Positions 1 through 7,574 of a stretch of 64,000 bases of DNA are shown piece by piece; the first letter of the stretch is position 1; each line of letters begins with the position of its first letter. The stretch is from the NCBI GenBank assembly GCA_025458675.1, contig JALORY010000018.1, positions 1 through 64,000 on the forward strand. The letters are read 5' to 3'. The notes under the pieces were generated by a model, which was given only the letters and a program-made list of their open reading frames with translations, was not told where the DNA came from and made no database searches. A program made the position numbers and the translations under genes. The stretch comes from Gammaproteobacteria bacterium (GTDB taxonomy: Bacteria; Pseudomonadota; Gammaproteobacteria; Chromatiales; Chromatiaceae).

Positions 1-103
<103 letters not shown>

Positions 104-183
104 CTACACTCCGCGAAGAATTGAAGATGCCTTACTGACTTCCCAACGATCCGCGCGCTTCAGCCGCACGCCTGGCGATACTC

Positions 184-259
184 TGGAGCCCATGACCGGA
201 TTTGAACCGGTGACCTCACCCTTACCAAGGGTGTGCTCTACCAGCTGAGCTACATGGGC
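184..259 (-). tRNA. tRNA-Thr (anticodon GGT)
   Basis: On the minus strand the cloverleaf starts GCCCATG and its acceptor stem closes with CATGGGC, followed by T and an encoded CCA. The anticodon loop is TTGGTAA between CACCC and GGGTG, giving GGT (reads ACC/ACU). The T arm contains GGTTCAAATCC. It is the last tRNA before tuf, as in the E. coli thrT-tufB arrangement. Confidence 0.97.
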
Positions 260-306
260 CAAAAAACCCTTCCGGCCCGCTTTCCCGTCGCAGCCCCGCC
301 GCGAAA

Positions 307-380
307 TGGAGCGGGTGATGGGAGTCGAACCCACGCCATCAGCTTGGAAGGCTGAGGTTCTACCGTTGAACTACACCCGC
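307..380 (-). tRNA. tRNA-Gly (anticodon TCC)
   Basis: The minus strand reads GCGGGTG at the 5' end, paired with CACCCGC near the 3' end, and CCA is encoded. The anticodon loop CTTCCAA gives TCC, reading GGA/GGG. The T loop GGTTCGACTCC is canonical. It is the middle gene of the Tyr-Gly-Thr-tuf unit. Confidence 0.97.
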
Positions 381-439
381 GACGGGAACCGTTCCTCTCC
401 CGCCCTCTCGAGGGAGGGACCTCTGTCCGTTGTCGATTC

Positions 440-524
440 TGGTGGAGGGGGGAGGATTCGAACCTCCGAAGGCTGAGCCGGCAGATTTACAGTCTGCTCC
501 CTTTGGCCGCTCGGGAACCCCTCC
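440..524 (-). tRNA. tRNA-Tyr (anticodon GTA), class II with long variable arm
   Basis: The minus strand starts GGAGGGG, pairs with CCCCTCC and ends with an encoded CCA. The anticodon loop CTGTAAA gives GTA. The long variable arm makes the gene 85 nt, as expected for tRNA-Tyr. It is the first gene of the tRNA-tuf unit. A terminator-like hairpin plus T run lies directly upstream of its 5' end (separate entry). Confidence 0.97.
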
Positions 525-563
525 AAAAAAGAGGCGCGAACCCTGCTATCCTTCGCGCCTTTT
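525..563. other. Perfect 9-bp inverted repeat flanked by A and T runs, between tRNA-Tyr and ugd
   Basis: AGGCGCGAA (532-540) pairs with TTCGCGCCT (552-560), with an 11-nt loop. A run of A precedes it and T follows, so it resembles an intrinsic terminator on both strands. No protein gene reads into it: ugd diverges to the right and the tRNA cluster starts immediately to the left. It could be a 5' leader hairpin or processing signal of the tRNA transcript, or a promoter-embedded palindrome. The role is not resolved. Confidence 0.5.
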
Positions 564-625
564 AACCCCCCCGCCCGGCTGGAAAGCGACCCGCCCCCGT
601 CGGGCGCCGCCAAGGAGACTGCGCG

Positions 626-1960
626 ATGAAAGTGACCATATTCGGCAGCGGCTACGTCGGCCTGGTGACCGGTGCCTGCCTGGCCGAGGTCGGCAACCAC
701 GTCGTCTGCGTCGATGTCGACCGGGCGAAGATCGACCTGCTGAACGGCGGCGGCGTGCCGATCTACGAGCCCGGGCTCGAGGCGATGGTCGCCAGGAACC
801 GCGCGGCCGGCCGGCTCGAGTTCACCACCGACGCCAGGGCGGGCGTCGAGCACGGGCTGTTCCAGTTCATCGCCGTGGGCACGCCGCCGGACGAAGACGG
901 GTCGGCGGACCTCCAGTACGTCCTCGCCGTGGCGCGGTCGATCGCCGAGCACATGGCCGAGTACAAGATCGTCGTCGACAAGTCGACCGTGCCCGTCGGG
1001 ACCGCGGACAAGGTCGCCGGGGCCATGCGGGCCATTCTCGACGAGCGGCGCGCGGCGTTGGAATTCGACGTGGTCTCGAACCCCGAGTTCCTCAAGGAGG
1101 GGGCTGCGATCGAGGACTTCATGCGCCCCGACCGCATCGTGGTCGGCACGGACAACCCGCGCACCGCGGAGCTCCTGCGGGCGCTCTACGGGCCCTTCAA
1201 CCGGAGCCACGATCGACTGCTCGTCATGGATGTGAAGTCCGCGGAGCTGACCAAGTACGCCGCCAACGCCATGCTCGCGACCAAGATCAGCTTCATGAAC
1301 GAGCTGTCCAACATCGCCGAGCGCGTCGGGGCCGACATCGAGAAGGTGCGCGTCGGCATCGGCTCCGACCCGCGCATCGGCTACCAGTTCATCTACCCGG
1401 GCTGCGGCTACGGCGGCTCCTGCTTCCCGAAGGACGTCCGGGCGCTGGAGCAGACGGCCCTCTCCGTGGGCTACCCGGCGGCGATCCTGCGCGCCGTCGA
1501 GGATGTCAACCTGCGCCAGAAAGAGGTGCTGTTCGACAAGGTGCGGGCGCACTACGGCGGGGACCTGGCCGGCAGGACCGTCGCCCTGTGGGGGCTCGCT
1601 TTCAAGCCGAACACCGACGACATGCGCGAGGCCTCCAGTCGCGTGCTGATGGAGGCGCTCTGGCAGGCGGGCGCCCGGGTGCAGGCCTACGATCCCGTCG
1701 CCCGCGAGGAAGCCCACCGGCTCTACGGGGACCGGCCGGACCTCGCGCTCTGCGACAGCGCCGAAGAGGCACTGCGCGGGGCCGACGCCCTGGCCGTCGT
1801 GACCGAGTGGATCGCCTTCCGCAGCCCCGACCTCGAGCAGCTTCGGCGCGAGCTCAAGGACGGCGTCGTGTTCGACGGCAGAAACCTGTACGACCCGAAG
1901 GCCATGGCCGCCGCAGGGCTCACCTACTACAGCATCGGCCGCCGGCCGGCGACCGCCTGA
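626..1960 (+). CDS. ugd: UDP-glucose 6-dehydrogenase
   Basis: Oxidises UDP-glucose to UDP-glucuronate with two NAD+, supplying precursors for surface polysaccharide. It is cytoplasmic. The 444 residues match the family length. The N-terminal Rossmann motif GSGYVG is at about residues 8-13, and the central region carries [16 protein letters not shown]. The catalytic cysteine lies in [12 protein letters not shown] (Cys about 266), and the C-terminal domain has the LAFKPNTDD signature. The start is supported by AAGGAGA about 8 nt upstream of ATG. It is monocistronic and faces the SCP2 gene across a strong hairpin. The symbols udg and tuaD are also used for this family. Confidence 0.97.
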   Translation: MKVTIFGSGYVGLVTGACLAEVGNHVVCVDVDRAKIDLLNGGGVPIYEPGLEAMVARNRAAGRLEFTTDARAGVEHGLFQFIAVGTPPDEDGSADLQYVLAVARSIAEHMAEYKIVVDKSTVPVGTADKVAGAMRAILDERRAALEFDVVSNPEFLKEGAAIEDFMRPDRIVVGTDNPRTAELLRALYGPFNRSHDRLLVMDVKSAELTKYAANAMLATKISFMNELSNIAERVGADIEKVRVGIGSDPRIGYQFIYPGCGYGGSCFPKDVRALEQTALSVGYPAAILRAVEDVNLRQKEVLFDKVRAHYGGDLAGRTVALWGLAFKPNTDDMREASSRVLMEALWQAGARVQAYDPVAREEAHRLYGDRPDLALCDSAEEALRGADALAVVTEWIAFRSPDLEQLRRELKDGVVFDGRNLYDPKAMAAAGLTYYSIGRRPATA

Positions 1961-1965
1961 CGAGA

Positions 1966-2000
1966 CACCGCCGGCAGGAGCGGGGCTCCGGCCGGCGGTG
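1966..2000. terminator. Strong convergent hairpin between ugd and the SCP2-domain gene
   Basis: CACCGCCGGC (1966-1975) pairs with GCCGGCGGTG (1991-2000). An inner GGAGC/GCTCC stem extends it to about 15 bp with one mismatch. It lies between two convergent stop codons. There is no good U tract, so it is either a GC-rich terminator without a strong T run or an RNA-end stabilising hairpin serving both genes. Confidence 0.6.
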
Positions 2001-2011
2001 GGACTCACCCC

Positions 2012-2527
2012 TTACGGACAGCCGGCCTTGTCACCCGGAACGGTGCCGGTCATGGTCAGGAAGCCGTCGAACGGCCCCATCACGCCCATGGCCTCGCCCT
2101 TCGGGCCTTCGAACTTGAGCTTGCCGGTCATCATGGCGCCCATCGCGCCGCAGCCGAACTTGCCCTCGCCCATGCAGGTCCAGTCCTCGTCCGTGGCGTG
2201 CATGACGTAGTCGACGTCCTTGTTCAGCGTCTGCTGGGTCACGGCGCCCCCGGCGGCGCACATCGCCTTGCCGTCCTTCGGGACGATCTTGACCTCGACC
2301 CGCGTGGCCGGACCGCACTGGGTGCGATAGAGCTGAATGATCTTGTAGCCGCGGCCGGCGTCGTTCTTGATCCACTTGTCGCCCAGGCCGGTGGTGAGCT
2401 TGTCGTTCTTGTTCCAGGCGTCGCAGAGCTGCTTGGCCCAGGCGGCGTCCATGAATTTCGCGGCCTGCGCGGGCATGGCAACGCCCATGGCGAGCGCCGC
2501 CGTCGCGAGCAGAGTGAAGCGTTTCAT
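2012..2527 (-). CDS. Exported SCP2 sterol-binding-domain protein
   Basis: A predicted secreted 171-residue protein of unknown physiological role. MKRFTLLATAALAMG followed by a PAQA site looks like a cleavable Sec signal. The mature part has the pattern I associate with small bacterial SCP2-like proteins: AWAKQLCDAWN, DVDYVMHATDEDW, GAMMTGKLKFEGPKGEAMG, and FDGFLTMTGTVPG. SCP2 folds bind lipids or acyl chains, so lipid carriage in the periplasm is an inference. ATG 2527 was preferred over the longer track ORF because AAGGAGC precedes it and a signal peptide follows. Five cysteines are unusual for the family. It is divergent from the FadL-type porin. Confidence 0.8.
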   Translation of the reverse strand: MKRFTLLATAALAMGVAMPAQAAKFMDAAWAKQLCDAWNKNDKLTTGLGDKWIKNDAGRGYKIIQLYRTQCGPATRVEVKIVPKDGKAMCAAGGAVTQQTLNKDVDYVMHATDEDWTCMGEGKFGCGAMGAMMTGKLKFEGPKGEAMGVMGPFDGFLTMTGTVPGDKAGCP

Positions 2528-2853
2528 CGCGTGCTCCTTTTTTGGGTATCGGTGGTCACGTGGAAGAAGCGCCGCCAGAGGCGGGCGGCGCCGGGCCGTC
2601 CCCGCGGCCCGCCACGGGGCGGGCCTCGGCCTCGGCACGCAATATAGGCAGCCGATCCGCCGCGGCAGACAAGGGCCGCGTGGCTGCGGAAAGGCACCTC
2701 ACCCGCAGATTTTCATTGACAATTCAAAAAACGACCCTAGGATTTGCATCATTACAACAACAACGTCGCAATTTGCGCGAATACAACACCCGCGGCGACC
2801 GCAAACCAGACTCGATTCCTTACTAGAAACACGGCTTCCGGGAGGATCCAGAC
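2528..2853. other. 326-bp divergent intergenic region, AT-rich in its right half
   Basis: No gene is supported here. The left half is GC-rich and carries the ribosome-binding site of the SCP2 gene. The stretch at about 2705-2800 is much richer in A/T than its surroundings. It holds the porin promoter (2716-2743) and an 11-nt palindrome CGCAATTTGCG at 2767-2777 that could be an operator. No structured RNA was recognised. Confidence 0.7.
2716..2743 (+). promoter_or_regulatory. Sigma-70-type promoter for the FadL-family gene
   Basis: A perfect -35 TTGACA (2716-2721), a 16-nt spacer and -10 TAGGAT (2738-2743) lie about 110 nt upstream of the porin ATG, in the AT-rich part of the intergenic region. 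Confidence 0.65.
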
Positions 2854-4206
2854 ATGCCCACGCGGCAGATGAAAGTCCAGCTTCTCACCCTGGCGGTGGC
2901 GACCGCCCTCGCCAGCGGCTCGGCCCTCGCGACCAACGGCTACGCCATGCACGGCGTCGGCATCCATGCAAAGGGCATGGGCGGCGCCTCGATCGCCCTG
3001 CCGCAGGACGCGGTGTCCATCGGCCAGAACCCCGCCGCCTCGGCAGTGGTCGGCAACCGGGTCGACGTCGGCCTCGACGTGTTCCGGCCGATGCGCGATG
3101 CGGAGCTGAGCGAAACCGGTCTCAACCCTTGCCCCGCACCTGGCTTCTGCCCGCCTCCCGGGTTCTCTAACGGGAAGTTCGACGGCAGCGAGAGCGAGTG
3201 GTTCTTCATCCCCGAGGCCGCCTACAACCGCGTGATCGACAGCAAGTGGTCGGCCGGCGTCTCGCTGTACGGCAACGGCGGCATGAACACCGACTACGGC
3301 GACGGCGGCATCCCGCTGTTCAACGGCGGCACCGGGGCGGACTCGGGCATCAACCTGCAGCAGATGTTCATCGTCCCGACCTTCGCCTACAAGATCGACG
3401 AGAAGAACTCGGTCGGTTTCGGCGCGAACATCGTCGCGCAGGGCTTCAAGGCCTACGGCCTGCAGAGCTTCGCCGGTCAGCCCCTGCCGTTCCCCGGCGT
3501 GCCGTACTTCTCCACCAGCCCGTCGAACGTGACGGACAACGGCACGGACTGGACGTGGGGCCTCGGCTTCCGTCTGGGCTGGCTCGGCCAGGTGTCGGAC
3601 ACGGTGACCCTGGGCGCCTACTACTCCTCGCGTACCTGGATGCAGGAGTTCGACGACTACAAGGGCCTTTTCGCTGAGAAGGGCGCCTTCGACATCCCGC
3701 AGAACTTCGGCGTCGGCATCGCGGTCAAGGCAACGCCGCAGCTCACCATCGCGGCGGACGTGGTCTACATCGACTACTCGAGCATCGACTCGATCAACAA
3801 CCCGGTCGGGAACTTCTACAACTGCCCGGCGCTCATGGGCTCGAACCCGAATGCGTGCCTGGGCGGCGACGACGGCCCCGGCTTCGGCTGGGACAGCCAG
3901 ACGATCTTCAAGCTGGGCGTGCAGTACGCGATCAACAACGAGTGGACGGTGCGCGGCGGCTGGAACTACGCGAAGCAGCCGATCCCCGAGTCGCAGACGA
4001 TGTTCAACGTCCTCGCCCCCGGCGTGGTCGAGAACCACCTGAGCCTCGGCGCGAGCTGGTACCTCGCCAAGGACCAGGAGCTCACGTTCCAGTACACCCA
4101 CGCGTTCGAGACGGAGGTGGACGGCGACTTCACCCCCGGCTTCGGCACCGCGAACATCAAGATGTATCAGGACTCCTTCGGCGTGCAGTACAGCTGGAAG
4201 ATGTAA
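2854..4206 (+). CDS. OmpP1/FadL/TodX-family outer-membrane transport protein
   Basis: A predicted 14-strand outer-membrane channel for hydrophobic substrates such as long-chain fatty acids or hydrocarbons. The signal peptide ends ...GSALA, and the mature protein begins TNGYAMHGVGIHAKGMGG, the N-terminal hatch signature of FadL proteins. The body has alternating aromatic/polar strands, and the last residues FGVQYSWKM resemble a barrel-closing strand. The 450 residues fit the family. GGAGGA precedes ATG. It has its own promoter and a strong terminator, so it is a single-gene unit. Fatty-acid uptake is inferred from the family; the true substrate is unknown. The divergent SCP2-like exported protein hints at lipid handling. 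Confidence 0.92.
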   Translation: MPTRQMKVQLLTLAVATALASGSALATNGYAMHGVGIHAKGMGGASIALPQDAVSIGQNPAASAVVGNRVDVGLDVFRPMRDAELSETGLNPCPAPGFCPPPGFSNGKFDGSESEWFFIPEAAYNRVIDSKWSAGVSLYGNGGMNTDYGDGGIPLFNGGTGADSGINLQQMFIVPTFAYKIDEKNSVGFGANIVAQGFKAYGLQSFAGQPLPFPGVPYFSTSPSNVTDNGTDWTWGLGFRLGWLGQVSDTVTLGAYYSSRTWMQEFDDYKGLFAEKGAFDIPQNFGVGIAVKATPQLTIAADVVYIDYSSIDSINNPVGNFYNCPALMGSNPNACLGGDDGPGFGWDSQTIFKLGVQYAINNEWTVRGGWNYAKQPIPESQTMFNVLAPGVVENHLSLGASWYLAKDQELTFQYTHAFETEVDGDFTPGFGTANIKMYQDSFGVQYSWKM

Positions 4207-4230
4207 CCAGCGAGCGCTTTGGAAGAAAGG

Positions 4231-4259
4231 AACCGCGGCCTTCGGGCCGCGGTTTTTTT
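4231..4259. terminator. Intrinsic terminator after the FadL-family gene
   Basis: AACCGCGGCC, a TTCG tetraloop, GGCCGCGGTT, then a run of T: a textbook rho-independent terminator on the plus strand. The complementary A run on its left also lets it act on minus-strand pth transcripts, whose stop codon sits at its right edge. Confidence 0.93.
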
Positions 4260-4836
4260 ATGCCCGGTGCAGCCGGTTCTGGGCGGCCTGCAGCTTGCCT
4301 TCGAGGAGGAGCGGCAGACAGGCGGCCGCCTCGTCGAGCGCCGCGCGGATCGCGACCTCGTCCTCCCGCGACGGCCGGCCCAGGACGTAGTCGACGACCC
4401 GCCTGCGGTCGCCCGGGTGCGCGATGCCGATGCGCAGGCGCAGGAAGTCGGCAGAGCCGAGCGCGGGAATGACGTCGCGCAGGCCGTTGTGCCCGGCGTG
4501 CCCGCCGCCGAGCTTGAGTCGGGCCGCGCCGACCGGCAGGTCGAGCTCGTCGTGCGCGACGAGCACCTCCCCGGGCGCGATCCTGAGGTAGGCGCAGAGG
4601 GCCGCCACCGACTCACCGCTGCGGTTCATGTAGGTGAGCGGCTTGAGCAGCCAGAGGTCCTCGCGCGCCACGGTCACGCGGCAGGCGAGGCCGTGGAACT
4701 TCGCCTCGCGCCGGAACGCCCCGCCGTGCACCCGCGCGAGCTCGTCGGCGAACCAGAAGCCCACGTTGTGCCGCGTGCCCTCGTAGTCGGTACCGGGGTT
4801 GCCGAGCCCCACGATCAGCCGGATCGCCGCCGTCAC
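4258..4836 (-). CDS. pth: Peptidyl-tRNA hydrolase
   Basis: Releases tRNA from peptidyl-tRNA that drops off the ribosome. The 192 residues match bacterial Pth. Visible motifs are LIVGLGNPGTDYEGTRHNVG (catalytic His in TRHNVG), LLKPLTYMNRSGE, and HDELDLPVG with GGGHAGHNGLRD. The start is GTG (4836) behind GGGAGGAGG. It follows rplY on the same strand with a GC hairpin between them. The family's usual downstream neighbour ychF is absent, because the convergent porin gene follows. Confidence 0.97.
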   Translation of the reverse strand: MTAAIRLIVGLGNPGTDYEGTRHNVGFWFADELARVHGGAFRREAKFHGLACRVTVAREDLWLLKPLTYMNRSGESVAALCAYLRIAPGEVLVAHDELDLPVGAARLKLGGGHAGHNGLRDVIPALGSADFLRLRIGIAHPGDRRRVVDYVLGRPSREDEVAIRAALDEAAACLPLLLEGKLQAAQNRLHRA

Positions 4837-4921
4837 AGCCTCCTCCCGAAACGAAGCCGGCGGCCACGGGCCGCCGGCTCAGTGCCCGGCGCCGTGGGGC
4901 CGGGCCAACGGATCGACGCCC

Positions 4922-5545
4922 TCAGGCCGCCGGGGTCTCGCCGCCGGCCGGCGACGCCCCTTCCTCCTGCTCGACGCGTGCGGTGTGGACCGACACCACG
5001 AGGGCGTCGTCGCCGTGGGCCAGGTCGACCAGCTCCACGCCCGCAGGCAGCGGCAGCTGCGAGAGGTGCAGCGCCTCGCCGAACCCCATCCGCGACATGT
5101 CGACGGCGATGTACTCGGGCAGGTCCTTCGGCAGGCAGCTCACGACCACCTCCGTCAGGTGGTGCGACACCTGGCCGCCCTGCTTGACGCCCGGCGCCGA
5201 GGCCTCGTTCTCGAAGTGCAGCGGCACGTGCATACGGATCTTCTCGTCGGCGCGCACGCGCTGCAGGTCGATGTGCATGACCACCGGGCGCGCCGGGTGG
5301 CGCTGCAGGTCCTTGAGCACCACGCTCTCCTGCACGGAGCCGAAGTCCACGGTGAGCACGTGCGAGTAGAACGCCTCGTGCTCGAGGTGCTTGATCAGGT
5401 CATTGTGGTCGAGGGCGATCATCTGCGGATCGCTCCCGCCGCCGTAGATGATGCCCGGAACCTTGCCGGCATGGCGCAGGCGGCGGCTCGCACCCTTCCC
5501 TGCGTCACTGCGGCGTTCCGCCTTGAGCTCGAAACTCTCTTGCAT
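4922..5545 (-). CDS. rplY: 50S ribosomal protein L25 / Ctc family (long form)
   Basis: Binds 5S rRNA in the central protuberance. At 207 residues it is the long (CTC) form: an N-terminal L25 domain (residues about 1-95, with ASRRLRHAGKVPGIIYGG) and a C-terminal beta domain (about 100-190, MHVPLHFENEASAPGVKQGG). The C-terminus is a Glu/Gly/Ala-rich tail. It lies in the conserved order prs-rplY-pth on the minus strand. ATG 5545 follows a run of G/A residues that can serve as ribosome-binding site. Confidence 0.96.
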   Translation of the reverse strand: MQESFELKAERRSDAGKGASRRLRHAGKVPGIIYGGGSDPQMIALDHNDLIKHLEHEAFYSHVLTVDFGSVQESVVLKDLQRHPARPVVMHIDLQRVRADEKIRMHVPLHFENEASAPGVKQGGQVSHHLTEVVVSCLPKDLPEYIAVDMSRMGFGEALHLSQLPLPAGVELVDLAHGDDALVVSVHTARVEQEEGASPAGGETPAA

Positions 5546-5633
5546 GACAGTCTCCCGTCGTCGTTTGTCGTTCCGCCGCGCGCCCGCGACCAGGCGTGCG
5601 GCGTCCCGGCGGCCCCTTGCCGCCGAATCCGTG

Positions 5634-6584
5634 TCAGTCGATGAACAGCGAGGTCACCGACTCGTCGTTGTGGATCCGCCGCATCGTCTCGGCGAGCAGG
5701 CCGGCGATGGTGAGCGGGCGGATCCGCTGGCAGGCGCGCGCCTCGGGGCGCAGCGGGATCGTGTTCGTCACGACCAGCTCGTCCAGCACCGAGCCGCAGA
5801 GGTTGTCCACCGCCGGGCCCGACAGGACCGCGTGCGTGCAGTACGCAACCACCTTCGCCGCGCCGGCGTCCTTCAGCGCCTTGGCGGCCTTGCAGAGCGT
5901 GCCGGCCGTGTCGACCAGGTCGTCGATGAGCACGCAGGAGCGGTCCTCGACGTCGCCGATGATGTTCATGACCTTCGCTTCGTTCGCCCTCGGCCGGCGC
6001 TTGTCGATGATCGCGAGGTCCGCTTCCAGCCGCTTGGCCAGCGCGCGGGCCCGGACCACGCCGCCGACGTCTGGCGACACCACCATCAGGTCCGGGTACT
6101 TCTGGCGCCAGATGTCGCCGAGCAGGATCGGCGACGCATAGACGTTGTCGACCGGGATGTCGAAGAAGCCTTGGATCTGGTCCGCGTGCAGGTCCATGGT
6201 AAGCACGCGGTCGGCGCCGGCCGTGCCGATCATCTTGGCCGCCAGGCGCGCCGTGATCGGGACGCGCGCAGAACGCGGCCGCCGGTCCTGGCGGGCGTAG
6301 CCGAGGTACGGGATCACCGCCGTGATGCGCCTGGCCGAGGCCCAGCGCATGGCGTCGATCATCACCAGCAGCTCCATCAGGTTGTCGTTCGTCGGCGCCG
6401 ACGTCGGCTGCACGACGAACACGTCGCGACCCCGGACGTTCTCCTGGATCTCGACCATCACCTCGCCGTCGCTGAACTGCCCGACCAGCGCCTTGCCGAG
6501 CGGAATGCTCAGCCGCGCGGCGATCTCGGCGCTGAGCTCCGGGTGCGCGTTGCCCGAGAAGACCATCATGCCCGTCGAAGACAC
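5634..6584 (-). CDS. prs: Ribose-phosphate pyrophosphokinase (PRPP synthase)
   Basis: Makes PRPP from ribose 5-phosphate and ATP for purine, pyrimidine, histidine and NAD synthesis. Motifs include [42 protein letters not shown], and the PRPP loop [12 protein letters not shown]. The track ORF (415 aa) is too long at its N-terminus and runs through tRNA-Gln. I choose GTG 6584 because AAGGGA lies upstream and the resulting 316 residues match E. coli Prs (315). ATG 6569 is the alternative. It sits directly downstream of tRNA-Gln and upstream of rplY. Confidence 0.95.
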   Translation of the reverse strand: MSSTGMMVFSGNAHPELSAEIAARLSIPLGKALVGQFSDGEVMVEIQENVRGRDVFVVQPTSAPTNDNLMELLVMIDAMRWASARRITAVIPYLGYARQDRRPRSARVPITARLAAKMIGTAGADRVLTMDLHADQIQGFFDIPVDNVYASPILLGDIWRQKYPDLMVVSPDVGGVVRARALAKRLEADLAIIDKRRPRANEAKVMNIIGDVEDRSCVLIDDLVDTAGTLCKAAKALKDAGAAKVVAYCTHAVLSGPAVDNLCGSVLDELVVTNTIPLRPEARACQRIRPLTIAGLLAETMRRIHNDESVTSLFID

Positions 6585-6618
6585 TGCCGGGGTTCCCTTG
6601 GAGTTGGACAAAGCGTTC

Positions 6619-6695
6619 TGGCTGGGGCGGTAGGATTCGAACCTACGAATGCTGGAGTCAAAGTCCAGTGCCTTGAGCCTCTTGGCGACGCCCCA
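6619..6695 (-). tRNA. tRNA-Gln (anticodon TTG)
   Basis: On the minus strand TGGGGCG pairs with CGCCCCA, followed by G and an encoded CCA. The anticodon loop CTTTGAC gives TTG, reading CAA/CAG. It sits between ispE and prs, a position conserved in pseudomonads and relatives, so it is probably processed from a common transcript. A GatCAB amidotransferase is encoded elsewhere in the window. Confidence 0.97.
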
Positions 6696-6706
6696 GGAAC
6701 CTGCGC

Positions 6707-7561
6707 TCAGGGCCCGTCCAGCGCCAGCACCGGCGAGCGATTGATTCCCCGCGCCACGAAGCCCTCGTAGCGGGCGGGCAACGCCGCTATCGCCTCCCGC
6801 GCGCGCGCCTCGCAATCGAAGGCGGCGAACACGCAGGAGCCGGTTCCGGTGAGCCGGGCCTCGCCGTGGCGGCCGAGCCACGCGAGCGCCGCGGCGACCT
6901 CCGGGTAGCGCCTGGCCACGACGCCGAGGCAGTCGTTCCGCCTGGATCCCGCAAAAAAGACAGGCATTGTGATGAGGGGGGAGTTGCGTGTCAAATCGGG
7001 GTCAGCGAACACGGCAGCGGTGGAGACGGCGCAGGGAGGGCGCACGACCGCGTACCAGGACTCGGGCAGGTCGATGGGGGTGAGGACCTCACCAACCCCT
7101 TCCGACCAGGCCGATCGACCCCTGACGAAGACCGGGACGTCTGCGCCGAGCGCAAGACCGAGCGTGGCCAGGCGGTCCTCGGTGAGCCGCAGCCCCCACA
7201 GGCGGTTCAGCGCGCGCAGGGTAGTCGCCGCGTCCGAGCTGCCGCCACCGAGACCGCCGCCGAGCGGGATCCGCTTGCGCAGCACGAGGTCCGCTCCCAA
7301 GGGGCAGCCGGTCTCCCGTTGCAGCAGGAGCGCCGCTCTGACGGCGAGATCGCTCTCGGGTGGGATGCCTGCGGCGTCCCCGTAACGACGCACCGCGCCG
7401 TCTTCCCGGACGGTGAAATCCAGCTCGTCCCCGTAGTCGAGCAGCTGGAACACGGTCTGCAGCAGGTGGTAGCCGTCGGCGCGACGCCCGACGACCCGGA
7501 GCATCAGGTTCAGCTTCGCAGGTGCCGGCCACACCCGGCATGGCGCGTCGCTCGGGGCCAC
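6707..7561 (-). CDS. ispE: 4-diphosphocytidyl-2-C-methyl-D-erythritol kinase
   Basis: Phosphorylates CDP-ME in the MEP isoprenoid pathway. It is a 284-residue GHMP kinase. The N-terminal [21 protein letters not shown] motif contains the catalytic Lys/His region, the ATP-binding loop is [14 protein letters not shown], and the C-terminal [10 protein letters not shown] motif is present. The start is GTG 7561, 14 nt after the stop of the TPR gene. In related genomes lolB usually stands at this junction and is missing here. Confidence 0.96.
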   Translation of the reverse strand: MAPSDAPCRVWPAPAKLNLMLRVVGRRADGYHLLQTVFQLLDYGDELDFTVREDGAVRRYGDAAGIPPESDLAVRAALLLQRETGCPLGADLVLRKRIPLGGGLGGGSSDAATTLRALNRLWGLRLTEDRLATLGLALGADVPVFVRGRSAWSEGVGEVLTPIDLPESWYAVVRPPCAVSTAAVFADPDLTRNSPLITMPVFFAGSRRNDCLGVVARRYPEVAAALAWLGRHGEARLTGTGSCVFAAFDCEARAREAIAALPARYEGFVARGINRSPVLALDGP

Positions 7562-7574
7562 GGCGCGTCCTGCG

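Noticed and set aside
104-334. 76-aa minus-strand ORF over tRNA-Thr and tRNA-Gly
   Set aside because: It overlaps two clear tRNA genes and contains their translated T arms; not a protein gene.
371-2008. 545-aa minus-strand ORF over ugd
   Set aside because: Antisense shadow of ugd that also reads through tRNA-Tyr and tRNA-Gly sequence; composition is Arg/Gly/Val-rich without motifs.
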